Virus record (IMG/VR): IMGVR_UViG_3300027849_000015
Coordinates: 1-47,503 of that record
Strand: one strand, 5' to 3'
Origin: a virus
DNA length: 47,503 nt
This document shows positions 18,584 through 26,838 of the stretch, piece after piece. The position numbers were made by a program, and so were the translations under genes. Each line of letters begins with the position of its first letter. The first letter of the stretch is position 1. The notes below the pieces were generated by a model that made no database searches, was not told the origin of the DNA, and worked only from the letters and a program-made list of their open reading frames with translations.

Positions 18584-19336
18584 TTATTCCTCTAATAATT
18601 CTTTTATAGTTATAACGGGTATTCCGTTTGTGATTGCTTTTTTGTAAGATGAACCAGTTGTTCCATCTTCACATATTAAGTGTGTAACTGCTTTAGTTAC
18701 TGAGGACTTAACCTCATAACCTTGAGACTCTAGGAATAATCCTGCTTCACTTCGGTTTTTAAAATCATTCAGTTTGCCTGTTATACTTATAACGTAACCG
18801 TTAGTAGGTACTTTGGACGTCTGATTTTTTATTGTTTTAAAGTAAACTGACCAACGAGATATAGTATCTGCATTTGCGTCAATCCACTCTAATAAGTTTT
18901 TAGCTGCTTTGTCACCGATGCCTGAGAGGATGCACATATCATATGTAATTGCCTCGATAGTATCGAAAGCTAGTTTTCTCATTGCACCGTCCCCTACAAG
19001 AGGGATAGAGACAGCAGCTAAAAAATCGTTTGGAGATATACCCTGGTCTACTCTAGTAGTCACTACATCGTACAACTTACTTGACATATGTGGTGAAAAT
19101 CCTCTAGAAACGAGATCCTCAGGAACTAACTCTAGTAAATCATTGAACTTTGTCAATTCTGCTTTATCTAGTGTAGCTTCTCCAAAGCCCTTCATTTTCA
19201 GCTTCTTACAAAAGTTTTGTAATCTCTTTGTGGACTGTGCAGGACAATCATCACTATTCCGACAGAATAATTGATCGTTCACTCGCTCTAATTCACTTTT
19301 GCAAGATGGGCATGTTGTGGGGGCTATAATTTTCAT
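18584..19336 (-). CDS. ligB: NAD-dependent DNA ligase, C-terminal subunit (Zn finger, HhH, BRCT)
   Basis: A 250-residue protein equal to the second half of bacterial LigA: a four-cysteine zinc finger (CPSC at 8-11, C25, CPAQ at about 31), a helix-hairpin-helix region with GDGAMRKLA and LSGIGDKAAKNLLEW, and a C-terminal BRCT domain (ISITGKL to GIPVITIKELL). It has no catalytic lysine and needs the adenylation subunit encoded at 19455-20414. The same split occurs in T5. A promoter lies between the two halves, so they can be expressed separately. Confidence 0.93.
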   Translation of the reverse strand: MKIIAPTTCPSCKSELERVNDQLFCRNSDDCPAQSTKRLQNFCKKLKMKGFGEATLDKAELTKFNDLLELVPEDLVSRGFSPHMSSKLYDVVTTRVDQGISPNDFLAAVSIPLVGDGAMRKLAFDTIEAITYDMCILSGIGDKAAKNLLEWIDANADTISRWSVYFKTIKNQTSKVPTNGYVISITGKLNDFKNRSEAGLFLESQGYEVKSSVTKAVTHLICEDGTTGSSYKKAITNGIPVITIKELLEE

Positions 19337-19377
19337 ATTAATTAATTTCTCTTGTTGCTTTCCTAACTTCTGAAACT

Positions 19378-19406
19378 ATTATATAGTTTTTCATTTCAAA
19401 AGTCAA
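19378..19406 (-). promoter_or_regulatory. Sigma70-type promoter between the ligase halves
   Basis: On the minus strand: TTGACT (19406-19401), 17 bases, TATAAT (19383-19378), followed by the recurrent leader AGTTTCAGAAGTTAGGAAAG. It drives ligB and the D5-like gene. Confidence 0.85.
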
Positions 19407-19454
19407 GATTAAATTTAATATTTTTGTCTGGAAGCTGTGTTGTTTCAGTTTTCA

Positions 19455-20414
19455 TTAGTAAACCCTACCAATAATCTTAGGTATGATCTCACCAGATCGA
19501 ATAACTTCTACGGTACAACCTAGTTCTAAATCTAAGGCTTCAATGTAAGCTATGTTATTTAATGTTGCTCTAGATACTAAAGCTTCGTTAATAATAACTG
19601 GATCTAACAGAGCTACTGGAGTTACCTTACCAGATTTACCTGTCTGCCACTCGACACCTAAGATAGTAGTCTGCACAGATTCTTGCTTTTCTTTCCAAGC
19701 TATTGAGCCACGAGGAAACTTATCAGTAAAGCCAGCCGCATTAAAAGCAGCATTATTACCTAATCGAAAAACAATACCGTCTGTAGGATATATACTTGAC
19801 CAGTTTGCATCTTTATCTAAAATAGTATTGAAACCAATATTAGATACTTCTTCCATGTCAAAGATATAGTTATGTGACCAACCCCAACGGTTTTGAGAAA
19901 TCTGTACATTGTAGGCAACAAATCGCATATTTCCATCAACTTTACGTTGTTCCCAAGTAGAAAGATCTCTATGACCTAGTGCACCACTAGCATAGTTACG
20001 AGAATTCTCCATATCTTTGCTAGCAACAACTTCGCCAGTAATCTGTGTAGGTTTTGTACATGGTATATTAGTTGGAATACCTAAAGTAAGTATTTTTGCA
20101 GAAATATCTCTGCCCATTATACCATCACCACGAGTTAGCGCATGTTGAAACTTACCGTCAACATATAAGATAGATACTGCTGCTCCGTCTAGTTTTGGAG
20201 TTTCAACACAGTCACGTTTATTTAAAGGTAAAGCACCGTCTACATCGTAGTGCTTTTTAAGAGAATACATACGGTACATATGCTTTATATCTCCTGAGCC
20301 ATTAATAGATTGACCGTGAATAGCTTCTAAGGCATCGAACTCTTCATTAGAAATGATAGGTTCTCCGTCATAGTATGCTTTACTCGCTTTCTCCATGAAG
20401 ATCTGTACTGACAT
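19455..20414 (-). CDS. ligA: NAD-dependent DNA ligase, adenylation/OB subunit
   Basis: A 319-residue protein equal to the adenylation and OB-fold part of LigA. ETPKLDGAAVSILY holds the nucleotide-accepting lysine (K in KLDG); GDGIMGRDIS, ITGEVVASK, NPRN-like MENSRNYASGALG, PTDGIVFRL and SIAWKEKQ follow the family order; the OB part has GKVTPVALLDPVII and EVIRSGEIIPKI. The N-terminal Ia NAD-binding region is present but short. I use the ATG at 20414, which has GAGGA 8 bases upstream; the frame upstream of it is an extension inside the PC4-like gene. It overlaps that gene by 35 bases. Confidence 0.92.
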   Translation of the reverse strand: MSVQIFMEKASKAYYDGEPIISNEEFDALEAIHGQSINGSGDIKHMYRMYSLKKHYDVDGALPLNKRDCVETPKLDGAAVSILYVDGKFQHALTRGDGIMGRDISAKILTLGIPTNIPCTKPTQITGEVVASKDMENSRNYASGALGHRDLSTWEQRKVDGNMRFVAYNVQISQNRWGWSHNYIFDMEEVSNIGFNTILDKDANWSSIYPTDGIVFRLGNNAAFNAAGFTDKFPRGSIAWKEKQESVQTTILGVEWQTGKSGKVTPVALLDPVIINEALVSRATLNNIAYIEALDLELGCTVEVIRSGEIIPKIIGRVY

Positions 20415-20690
20415 TTTTGGCTTCCTCGATAACTGATGTAAGAACTTCTGCGTCACTAAGTATGTCTGAAAAGGCATTATATAGTCTTGCAGTAGTGTGT
20501 AATTCATAAGGCATAGTAAATCCATTATTGGTAGGGGCAAACTCTCCTTCAAAGTCTACATACCACTCACGGACACCAATATAGAGCTTATCTCTAAACT
20601 CAGAAATAGTAAATCTATATTGTATTCCTTTAACCTCATTTTCTAGTATAACTGTTTCTACGAGATCAGCGTGACCCTCGTATTTTTCAT
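20380..20690 (-). CDS. PC4/p15-like transcriptional coactivator, frame-interrupted at its start
   Basis: A clear coding frame without an in-frame ATG, GTG or TTG before residue 59. The protein (YRFTISEFRDKLYIGVREWY, then DFEGEFAPTNNGFTMPYEL and ILSDAEVL) matches the PC4 ssDNA-binding fold: SEF, a V-R-E-aromatic strand, GE-x-x-P and a C-terminal helix. An ATG at 20690 sits in the wrong frame; one extra A in the A5 run at 20687-20683 would give MKKYEGHADLVETV and a 103-residue protein. So this is a sequencing or assembly deletion, a slippage-dependent gene, a rare-codon start, or a fresh mutation. PC4-like proteins bind ssDNA and act in transcription or replication. It overlaps ligA by 35 bases. 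Confidence 0.8.
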
Positions 20691-20695
20691 TAGAC

Positions 20696-20962
20696 TTAGC
20701 GATCGTTTTTCAGTACGGCAGACAAAGGAGTCAATTTCTTGATTTTGTCGTACGGGATCCTAAGGGGGGAGTTATATCGCCAATTCCATAATAACACTTC
20801 ACCATCTGTTGGCTTCATGTTACGCATTCTTTCTTGGATATAGGGTATGTCTAGCTCAATAGTACATACCGCGAACGTAACAACATTGCTGTCACGTTTT
20901 TGGTAGTATATGTGAAAGTCACCCATTTGCTCAGCTTTTTTATCGAAAAGAACTTTCTGCAT
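20696..20962 (-). CDS. Unknown 88-residue protein
   Basis: Starts at an ATG after TAGGAGATAGCCC. It has a beta-rich core (DFHIYYQKRDSNVVTFAVCT), a tryptophan pair (LLWNWRYNSPLR) and a lysine-rich C-terminus. It lies between the SANT-like gene and the PC4-like gene in the same unit. No family recognised. Confidence 0.75.
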   Translation of the reverse strand: MQKVLFDKKAEQMGDFHIYYQKRDSNVVTFAVCTIELDIPYIQERMRNMKPTDGEVLLWNWRYNSPLRIPYDKIKKLTPLSAVLKNDR

Positions 20963-20972
20963 GGGCTATCTC

Positions 20973-21356
20973 CTAGCTTACGGTTGGTTGCAAGATACCT
21001 GCGAAGTACATTGCTGCTTTACCTGTCATTTTATCTAAAATATCATCTTGAATAGCTTCTTCACCTGCTGCTGAGATGATTAGCTCTTTAAGCGTAGCAA
21101 TTGCTTCTGCTTTGTTTACTCGCTTAGTTCCGCCTTCTTTTGAAGCAGATTTTGGAGCTGCTGTTTTCTTAATATAAACTTCTGCTTTATTAAGAATCAT
21201 ACGTACACCATTTACAGTTTCTTCGTGAGTTTCTGCAAGTTCTTTAACGATCTCTACTGAAGCAGCTGCTCGGTCGATATCATTGTCATATTCGTTAGCC
21301 ATAGTATCTGAGTATTCTGAAATTACTAAAGCGCGTTTTTCGTCTGTCCAAGCCAT
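20973..21356 (-). CDS. Small Myb/SANT-like DNA-binding protein
   Basis: A 127-residue protein whose first 60 residues (AWTDEKRALVISEYSDTM, then SVEIVKELAETHEETVNGVRMILN) look like one of the repeats of the D5-like protein: an aromatic-led acidic helix and a third helix with GVRMIL. An Ala/Lys-rich linker follows (KKTAAPKSASKEGG), then a helical C-terminus. It is the first gene behind two nearly identical promoters and is probably abundant. A regulatory or nucleoid-type role is likely; the exact function is not known. Confidence 0.75.
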   Translation of the reverse strand: MAWTDEKRALVISEYSDTMANEYDNDIDRAAASVEIVKELAETHEETVNGVRMILNKAEVYIKKTAAPKSASKEGGTKRVNKAEAIATLKELIISAAGEEAIQDDILDKMTGKAAMYFAGILQPTVS

Positions 21357-21399
21357 GTTGGTATTCCTATTGTTAAATTATTCTCTTATTGAGAAAGTT

Positions 21400-21428
21400 A
21401 TTATACTTCGTTTTTTGATATTTTGCAA
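21400..21428 (-). promoter_or_regulatory. Sigma70-type promoter (tandem copy 1)
   Basis: On the minus strand: TTGCAA (21428-21423), 17 bases, TATAAT (21405-21400). Together with the copy at 21481-21509 it lies in an 81-bp-spaced direct repeat that includes the full promoter and its 5' flank. Confidence 0.85.
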
Positions 21429-21480
21429 GAAGTTTTTCAACTTCTTTCATCTAACTAAATATTCTCTAGTTGATAAAGAT

Positions 21481-21509
21481 ATTATACTTCGTTTTTTGAT
21501 ATTTTGCAA
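21481..21509 (-). promoter_or_regulatory. Sigma70-type promoter (tandem copy 2)
   Basis: On the minus strand: TTGCAA (21509-21504), 17 bases, TATAAT (21486-21481). The spacer is identical to that of copy 1, so one promoter is a recent duplicate of the other. Confidence 0.85.
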
Positions 21510-21517
21510 GAACTTTT

Positions 21518-21622
21518 TTAGAATAAAATAGCCGTCCGAAGTTCTTTGACGACTAAACCTTTATGCTTACAAAAATCTTTACGCTCTATAGGGGTTATTA
21601 ATCTTTCTAGGAATTTTAACAT
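21518..21622 (-). CDS. Possible 34-residue peptide
   Basis: The ATG overlaps the stop of the upstream gene (TAATG). The product begins MLKFLERLITPIERKDFCKH and is basic. It ends just before the tandem promoters. Short, but the coupling and the tight fit argue that it is real. Confidence 0.5.
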   Translation of the reverse strand: MLKFLERLITPIERKDFCKHKGLVVKELRTAILF

Positions 21623-22290
21623 TATTTTTTATCACCTTTATTAGCTGCTCTTAATGTATTTGCTAGATTGTGTTGTACTTCCTCTAGCTTCATATAATCT
21701 TCAAACGCTGCTAGGTTCACACCCAACTCTTCTAAGTGTTTCAAACAGCCTAACTCTACAGGAGATTGATAAGATTGCTCTTGCAAACCATTGCCCAGTA
21801 CTTGTATGCGATAAGCATTCTTATACTTACCTTTAATCTGTGCAATACAACCATACTTAGCTGACCATACATATTGTCCATCATCAAAAGATTCTGACAT
21901 ACATTGGTCTGGCATTAGTGGTGGATGTAATGGGTCAATCTTTCCGTTAAAGCGTAACATAGCTCCATTCTTTTCTAGATGATCTTTGATTACATCAGTA
22001 CTACGATAATGTGTATCTGATAGCTCTTGTAATCCGTAGCCATTTAAATAATCAGTAATCCACATGACAACTTCATCCTTGCTGACTGCTGTTTTACGTT
22101 TCTTTGAGCGTTGAACTTTATCTACTTCTTTCTTATCTAAATATTCTTCTACAAGACGACTCATTACTGAGTTGCTTTTAACGCCTAAAATATCACAAGC
22201 TCCTTTTTTGGTTCCACCACCCTCTAACCAGTCTATAGCTTTGATGTAGTGTTCTTCTGTGATGTTATTATATATTTTACGCTTTGCCAT
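21622..22290 (-). CDS. Helix-turn-helix protein of unknown role
   Basis: A 222-residue protein starting MAKRKIYNNITEEHYIKA. Two HTH-like segments are visible: GTKKGACDILGVKSNSVMSRLVEEY at about 25-50 and NGYGLQELSDTHYRSTDVIKDHL at about 78-100. Its C-terminal half has a beta-rich part (YVWSAKYGCIAQIKGKYKNA) and a closing helix. I take the ATG at 22290; upstream codons of the frame lie inside the HNH gene. A DNA-binding regulator is likely. Confidence 0.7.
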   Translation of the reverse strand: MAKRKIYNNITEEHYIKAIDWLEGGGTKKGACDILGVKSNSVMSRLVEEYLDKKEVDKVQRSKKRKTAVSKDEVVMWITDYLNGYGLQELSDTHYRSTDVIKDHLEKNGAMLRFNGKIDPLHPPLMPDQCMSESFDDGQYVWSAKYGCIAQIKGKYKNAYRIQVLGNGLQEQSYQSPVELGCLKHLEELGVNLAAFEDYMKLEEVQHNLANTLRAANKGDKK

Positions 22291-22771
22291 GATTGTATTC
22301 CTTAAATTTCTTATAATATAAATTATGTTCTGTATGCAAGCCACAAACTAAATCACCCATTAAAGGGATGATGTGGTCTACGTGATGACCCTGAGGTGTG
22401 CGCTTGTAAATACTAGCCATATTATCTGAGTCTGTCCAGATAGGTATTGACTTATTAAATCTGTTGTCAGCACAAAGCTTACAAGTACTGACATAAAACT
22501 GTGTTGAGCTTTTGGTGGTTTGACAAACAGAACAACGCTTAATACCAGAGATTGAAAGTAGTTCTGATACACAGGAAGTAGGTAGTTTGCTATCACATAT
22601 CTGAGCAAATAAACTCCTAGTAGTGCCTAATAATTTACTAGCCTGATGCTTTGAAGAAGTATTTAAAATACTATATACTAATTCAAAAGCTGTAAGCTCA
22701 CCATAAACTAAACAAGACTGTGTATAACCTAGATGATCTAGTACGTTTTGTGTTATTTCTATTTGCCGCAT
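22277..22771 (-). CDS. HNH endonuclease
   Basis: A 164-residue protein with a zinc ribbon (CSVC at about 80-83 and CKLC at about 96-99) and an HNH motif GHHVDHIIPLMGDLVCGLHTEHNL. The N-terminal 75 residues contain an HTH-like segment (HQASKLLGTTRSLFAQI). This looks like a free-standing phage homing-type HNH nuclease. It is inserted between two small regulatory genes and overlaps the next by 14 bases without disturbing either frame. Confidence 0.88.
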   Translation of the reverse strand: MRQIEITQNVLDHLGYTQSCLVYGELTAFELVYSILNTSSKHQASKLLGTTRSLFAQICDSKLPTSCVSELLSISGIKRCSVCQTTKSSTQFYVSTCKLCADNRFNKSIPIWTDSDNMASIYKRTPQGHHVDHIIPLMGDLVCGLHTEHNLYYKKFKEYNHGKA

Positions 22772-22773
22772 TA

Positions 22774-23007
22774 TTATAATATCTCTACATTAATTACGCG
22801 ATCATATCTAAAAGATCGCCATGCTTCCGCAACTAAATCATATACTACACAAACCTCCGAATTTTCAGAGATTGGCTGAGTAGTTTCTGGCAATAAGTAT
22901 TCTGCTAAAGTACATTCCATTATACGTAAAGTACCATCTGCTTTTGTAAAAGTAACCATTACAGATGCTATGTCCATGGCGGCTTTAACGTGTATCCAAT
23001 TAATCAT
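22774..23007 (-). CDS. SH3-like beta-barrel protein (WYL_2 / DUF2693 type)
   Basis: A 77-residue protein with the pattern VTFTKADGTLRIMECTL and, later, VVYDLVAEAWRSFRYDRVINVEI. This 'FTKxDGTxRxMxCT ... WRSFRxDR' pattern is common to small phage proteins with an SH3-like barrel (WYL_2). The role is unknown; probably nucleic-acid or protein binding. A promoter lies 30 bases upstream. Confidence 0.8.
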   Translation of the reverse strand: MINWIHVKAAMDIASVMVTFTKADGTLRIMECTLAEYLLPETTQPISENSEVCVVYDLVAEAWRSFRYDRVINVEIL

Positions 23008-23036
23008 TATTATTTCCTCAATTCAAATTATAAGAT

Positions 23037-23065
23037 ATTATAGCAAGAAATCTGATTTCATGCAA
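23037..23065 (-). promoter_or_regulatory. Sigma70-type promoter inside the end of the upstream gene
   Basis: On the minus strand: TTGCAT (23065-23060), 17 bases, TATAAT (23042-23037). It overlaps the last nine codons and the stop of the 90-residue gene, and drives the WYL_2, HNH and HTH genes. Confidence 0.85.
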
Positions 23066-23310
23066 GAGATTTTTTTCTTTAATCTGGTCAAGTACCCGTC
23101 CCAATCTTTTATTTTTTGTTTAGGAGCAGTTATAAGTTCAAAATATTTAAAATTCTTAACAACATATGATGGAAATATTCGACATATATCTTGATAATGC
23201 TCATTTTTCTCAATTGGAGTAGGTTTTCTTTTCCAGTTATGTTTCTGTTTTTCTTCTTGTTTAGCTCTAGTTTTAATAGAAACTTTTGATTGATCTTTGA
23301 AAGACTTCAT
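23038..23310 (-). CDS. Small basic protein of unknown function
   Basis: A 90-residue lysine-rich protein (KTRAKQEEKQKHNWKRKP) with an aromatic middle (VVKNFKYFELITAPK). Its last codons double as a promoter for the next unit. The ATG has AAAGGA about 12 bases upstream, a weak spacing. Probably nucleic-acid binding; no family recognised. Confidence 0.6.
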   Translation of the reverse strand: MKSFKDQSKVSIKTRAKQEEKQKHNWKRKPTPIEKNEHYQDICRIFPSYVVKNFKYFELITAPKQKIKDWDGYLTRLKKKISCMKSDFLL

Positions 23311-23374
23311 ATGATCGTATTATCCTTTTGCGAGAAATTTGCCCCGCTATTTTATTCAGTGATTAAAAAAGAGA

Positions 23375-26122
23375 CTATAAGTCTCTTGATTGTTCTTGAT
23401 GTTCTTTTAGTTCTTCTGGTAATTCAACGCCTGGAGTTATGTTACAGTACTTCTTATACCATGCTATAGCATTTGTAATAGGAGATTTTTCTAAATCTTT
23501 ATTTTCCTTAATACCACAGCGTCTTAGAATAGAGTTAGCTTTGAATAACCCACCAGCGATAGACTCTCCTGTTGCTAAGTAAAATTTATACCCATCTTTT
23601 GTATTTAGTAACTCAGACAATTTCTTAGCATTATTAAGTGATAGAATATACCAAAACTGTTTGAATACCTTATTTAAGTATTCTGCCCTAACATCTGGCT
23701 TTTCTTCTAGATACCTCTCACAATCTTCCCACGATAATTCATCTTCTATATCATAATAGTATTTAATTGTTTCCTTTACTTGGAAAGCATCATTATGTTT
23801 AGGTATGATCAAATTGGGGGCAGACATAAGTATTGCATTTATTCTCTGAATCTTTGCCTCGTCCCTAGATTCAGTATCTAGTGGACTGTCATATGCTTCA
23901 TCTTCTACTTGGATAGCTGCACCTGCCTCTACTAAGTAATAATTAAACGTAGCAATATAAGTACGATATTCTCGTTCTCTGCGAATTGACATCATCTGCC
24001 TAGACTTGGTAGTAAAACCCGTGTCTAAAGTAACTCCTGAGTACCCAGTAGAGTATGACTTCATATTTCTAAAGAAATAGTGTATATGTTTAGGCTCTCT
24101 TTCTCGCATCATAGCTTGATAACGCATATTTGGTGTATGGTTTTCTGAAGTAGTAAGTACGAAAACAGTGTCAAAGTAATTAAAGTCAACACCATTAGTA
24201 ATACTAGGACTACATAGTAACGTATCTATTTTTTGATTATTAAGAGCTTTGGTTGTATTATTAATAATATCAGTAACATCATCATCTCGCTTAGAGCTAG
24301 AGTGTACTACTTTAATTATCTTTTCTGGAAATCTTCTCTCTAGTGCTACTAAGTATTCATTCAAGGCTTTTGGTGAAGAATCAGATACTAGTAAACATTT
24401 ATCCCCAATATCTATACATTCTGCTAAAGCACCCCATAAAGAACTTTCTTTTTTATGTTGCGTTGCTTTAACATTTTTAAGGTTTTGTCTTTTATGATCT
24501 ATTCTATTAAGAGTTCTATTACCCTGCATTAAATCCACATAACAAGCTACAGTTTCTTCACTAATATCACCATCACTAATTACTACTCTATCAGTATTTA
24601 TTAGTAAGTCACCCAATATTTCTATTATCTGAGCTTTGTCCTCTTCTTTTATTATAGAAGCAAACAACAAATTATTCATTAAAGAATCTGCTTCATCTAT
24701 AAACATAAAATCAAACTTCATTCCTTTAATTTTTTTAAGAGAATGCAGCGTTCCAGATAATCTATTAGATTTACCACTAGCAAAGTCTAATCTTGCGGTA
24801 TCTTGCCTAAAATCTCCAGCCTCAAATCTTATAGCATTAGATTCTACAAGAGCAGCCGTATCTGTTAGTGCAAGAAACTTACCTGGCAGTCTTCCTGCTT
24901 TTAACCAAGAAGCTATAGTATGTGTTTTGCCAGTACCTAAAGTTGCCTTTAAGAACGTAACAGAATCATTAGGAAGATCTCTATCTATATCAAGAAACTT
25001 TTCTTGAGAGCCACCACTTATTGATTTTAATTTTAAGCCCTTACATTCTTCAGGCAAAACCCTAACAGAACACGCTTTTATATTATTAGAAGCAGAGATC
25101 TCACCTTGAGAGATATAATCTTCAGACTCCCCAGGTCTTATACTTTCTATGATAGGTACTAGTATTTTTCTAAGAGATCTTAAACAAAACTGTTCTTGCA
25201 TAGCTCTGTGATACGTAGCGATTACTGCAATTCTAAAACCTCTATTAGAACTCTCCCAATTAGCCAACCTATCAATCTTTAACTCTAGCTCTTCTGGAAT
25301 TTCTAAACTACCCTGTATATTAAGGATATATCTATTTCTTTCCGAAACTGAAGCTTGTATAGGTTTAACATAAGGACTATAGCTATCAGGGACATAAGAA
25401 CTATTACCATACTGATAAAACGTTCTATTATTTTTGAAGGGATCCATTTTAGGGTTTTCAAAGATTGGGTACGCTGTGTAGTGTGCTTGTACTGTGTGAT
25501 ACAGTGCAGGATCTACTAAATTAGCTTTATTTTCCACAGTCTTTTTATACGCACTATTAACATGATAAAACATGTTTCTCAACTGAGACTGTGAAAGCTT
25601 ATCATAGTTTCGTATCCACATATGTAGTTTAATGCTATCACTAAAACCCGCAGACGAAGAAGCCTGAGCAATAAAGCCCATATCATCTGGAAACATCTCA
25701 GGGTGGCATGAGTGTAGTAATTTTATCACGTACTCACCCTGTGCTTTTAAATCTGTAGCAGATATGTATGAGGGTCGCGGTATTTCATCTATGTCCATAG
25801 CTACAATATTACTAGGAACTTCTTCCACAAAAGCAGCTTTTCTTGGCACCTTAGCGCCTCTAGTATGTGCTGAGTATTTGTGACGTATGACTAGGGATTT
25901 AGAATCTTTTCCAAGATGTTCTAAAATAGGCAACAACGCCTCTAAACTGGAAGGTTCCAAGAACTCTCCTAGCTTAAAAATTCGTGGATAGCTTGCTTTG
26001 CTTTTACTACCGTCTCTTTTTATAATTTTGGTTAAATTTAAGTTGTCAATATCTACGCGAAAATAATCACCAGAACTATTAACATCATTATAATCACACG
26101 CATGTAATACTGTTAAAGACAT
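23375..26122 (-). CDS. Replication-origin-binding protein: primase-like domain plus SF2 helicase
   Basis: A 915-residue protein. The N-terminal third shows a possible archaeo-eukaryotic primase pattern: D110 and D112 in VAMDIDE, S163-x-x-x-H167 in SIKLHMW, and D204 in LVDPALY. The helicase part has Walker A KATLGTGKTHT at 393-403, a DEAD box at 476-479 (MFIDEAD), VVISDGD near 513 and SITNGVDF followed by AMMREREPKH as motifs V and VI. This fits the origin-binding helicases (herpes OBP-like) annotated in T5-like phages. It is the first large gene after the divergent control region at 26.5-27.06 kb, a sensible site for an origin. Whether the primase site is active is unknown. Confidence 0.8.
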   Translation of the reverse strand: MSLTVLHACDYNDVNSSGDYFRVDIDNLNLTKIIKRDGSKSKASYPRIFKLGEFLEPSSLEALLPILEHLGKDSKSLVIRHKYSAHTRGAKVPRKAAFVEEVPSNIVAMDIDEIPRPSYISATDLKAQGEYVIKLLHSCHPEMFPDDMGFIAQASSSAGFSDSIKLHMWIRNYDKLSQSQLRNMFYHVNSAYKKTVENKANLVDPALYHTVQAHYTAYPIFENPKMDPFKNNRTFYQYGNSSYVPDSYSPYVKPIQASVSERNRYILNIQGSLEIPEELELKIDRLANWESSNRGFRIAVIATYHRAMQEQFCLRSLRKILVPIIESIRPGESEDYISQGEISASNNIKACSVRVLPEECKGLKLKSISGGSQEKFLDIDRDLPNDSVTFLKATLGTGKTHTIASWLKAGRLPGKFLALTDTAALVESNAIRFEAGDFRQDTARLDFASGKSNRLSGTLHSLKKIKGMKFDFMFIDEADSLMNNLLFASIIKEEDKAQIIEILGDLLINTDRVVISDGDISEETVACYVDLMQGNRTLNRIDHKRQNLKNVKATQHKKESSLWGALAECIDIGDKCLLVSDSSPKALNEYLVALERRFPEKIIKVVHSSSKRDDDVTDIINNTTKALNNQKIDTLLCSPSITNGVDFNYFDTVFVLTTSENHTPNMRYQAMMREREPKHIHYFFRNMKSYSTGYSGVTLDTGFTTKSRQMMSIRREREYRTYIATFNYYLVEAGAAIQVEDEAYDSPLDTESRDEAKIQRINAILMSAPNLIIPKHNDAFQVKETIKYYYDIEDELSWEDCERYLEEKPDVRAEYLNKVFKQFWYILSLNNAKKLSELLNTKDGYKFYLATGESIAGGLFKANSILRRCGIKENKDLEKSPITNAIAWYKKYCNITPGVELPEELKEHQEQSRDL

Positions 26123-26472
26123 AGTAGTTCCTTAACACAAAACATGTTGTAGGTAGTATCTTTATCAATAAGGCACTCAACAAAGAAGTCCCCCATATTC
26201 ATTTGCACTTGATTGTTTAAAACCAAATCGTGAATTATATTATCTATGGTTCTATCTGCAAATTCCTCGGCAGATTCTCCATCAAACTCGTTACCTCCAA
26301 CTAAGGAGATCCACCTAGCTTCAATATACTTTCGTACTTCTATATTAATAAAAAGCTCTATGTCGAAAATATCAACATTAGAGGTTTTATCATATATAGT
26401 AAGAGGCTTTTTATTGACTAGGTAGTACGCTTCGTATTTTTTATTACGAGCATCTTGTATATTATAGTGCAT
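26113..26472 (-). CDS. Unknown protein, first gene of the minus-strand region
   Basis: A 119-residue acidic protein (NIQDARNKKYEAYYLVNKK at the start, ESAEEFADRTIDNIIHDLV in the middle). It overlaps the origin-binding gene by 10 bases, has AGGAAAA before its ATG, and sits behind a long leader with two promoters. The position suggests an early regulatory or replication role. No family recognised. Confidence 0.75.
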   Translation of the reverse strand: MHYNIQDARNKKYEAYYLVNKKPLTIYDKTSNVDIFDIELFINIEVRKYIEARWISLVGGNEFDGESAEEFADRTIDNIIHDLVLNNQVQMNMGDFFVECLIDKDTTYNMFCVKELLCL

Positions 26473-26832
26473 TTATATTTTCCTGTTGTTTTTTAGATTA
26501 TATTAGTTGTTTATACGATAACGTAGCATTAGTAGCGTAAGTCCTCGGCAACACCGGATAGACCATCGACTGTACTAAAAGAAACACATTGCTGTGCCAA
26601 CACCCTCAGATTAATGTCCCAATTAAGACACTCCCGCGGTTAAACGTCCACTTCACCAGACGATATGTTTATTCTGAACTATTAAGGGTAATTAAGCCTT
26701 TGTCGTTCTTGCGCAGGTTCACTAGCCCACTGCTATTAACTATTCGGTTCCCAGATCCTACCCTCCAATTACAAAAAGGAGGCACGCCATATCGCGCTTA
26801 GAACTGCTCAGTATTAAATATTCTCTAAGTAA
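26473..26832 (-). ncRNA. Long leader, possible structured RNA
   Basis: About 360 bases with no ORF, transcribed leftward from the promoter at 26839-26867 toward the 119-residue gene. It is less AT-rich than its flanks. On the minus strand it holds several hairpins: CCTCC/GGAGG at about 26787-26766, TGTC/GACA near 26618-26633, a CACA-GCAA-TGTG tetraloop near 26601-26590, and an interrupted GTC-TCCGG stem near 26571-26546. No terminator is seen before the gene, so it may be a 5' leader or a processed RNA. I do not recognise the class. Confidence 0.45.
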
Positions 26833-26838
26833 GAAATT

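Noticed and set aside
20691-20700. Programmed +1 frameshift at CGC TAA G joining the 88-residue gene to the PC4 frame
   Set aside because: Possible in principle, but both products look complete on their own, and one extra A gives a natural PC4 start.
26589-26801. 70-codon plus-strand ORF in the control region
   Set aside because: No ribosome site or promoter, non-protein-like composition, and it runs against the leader RNA.
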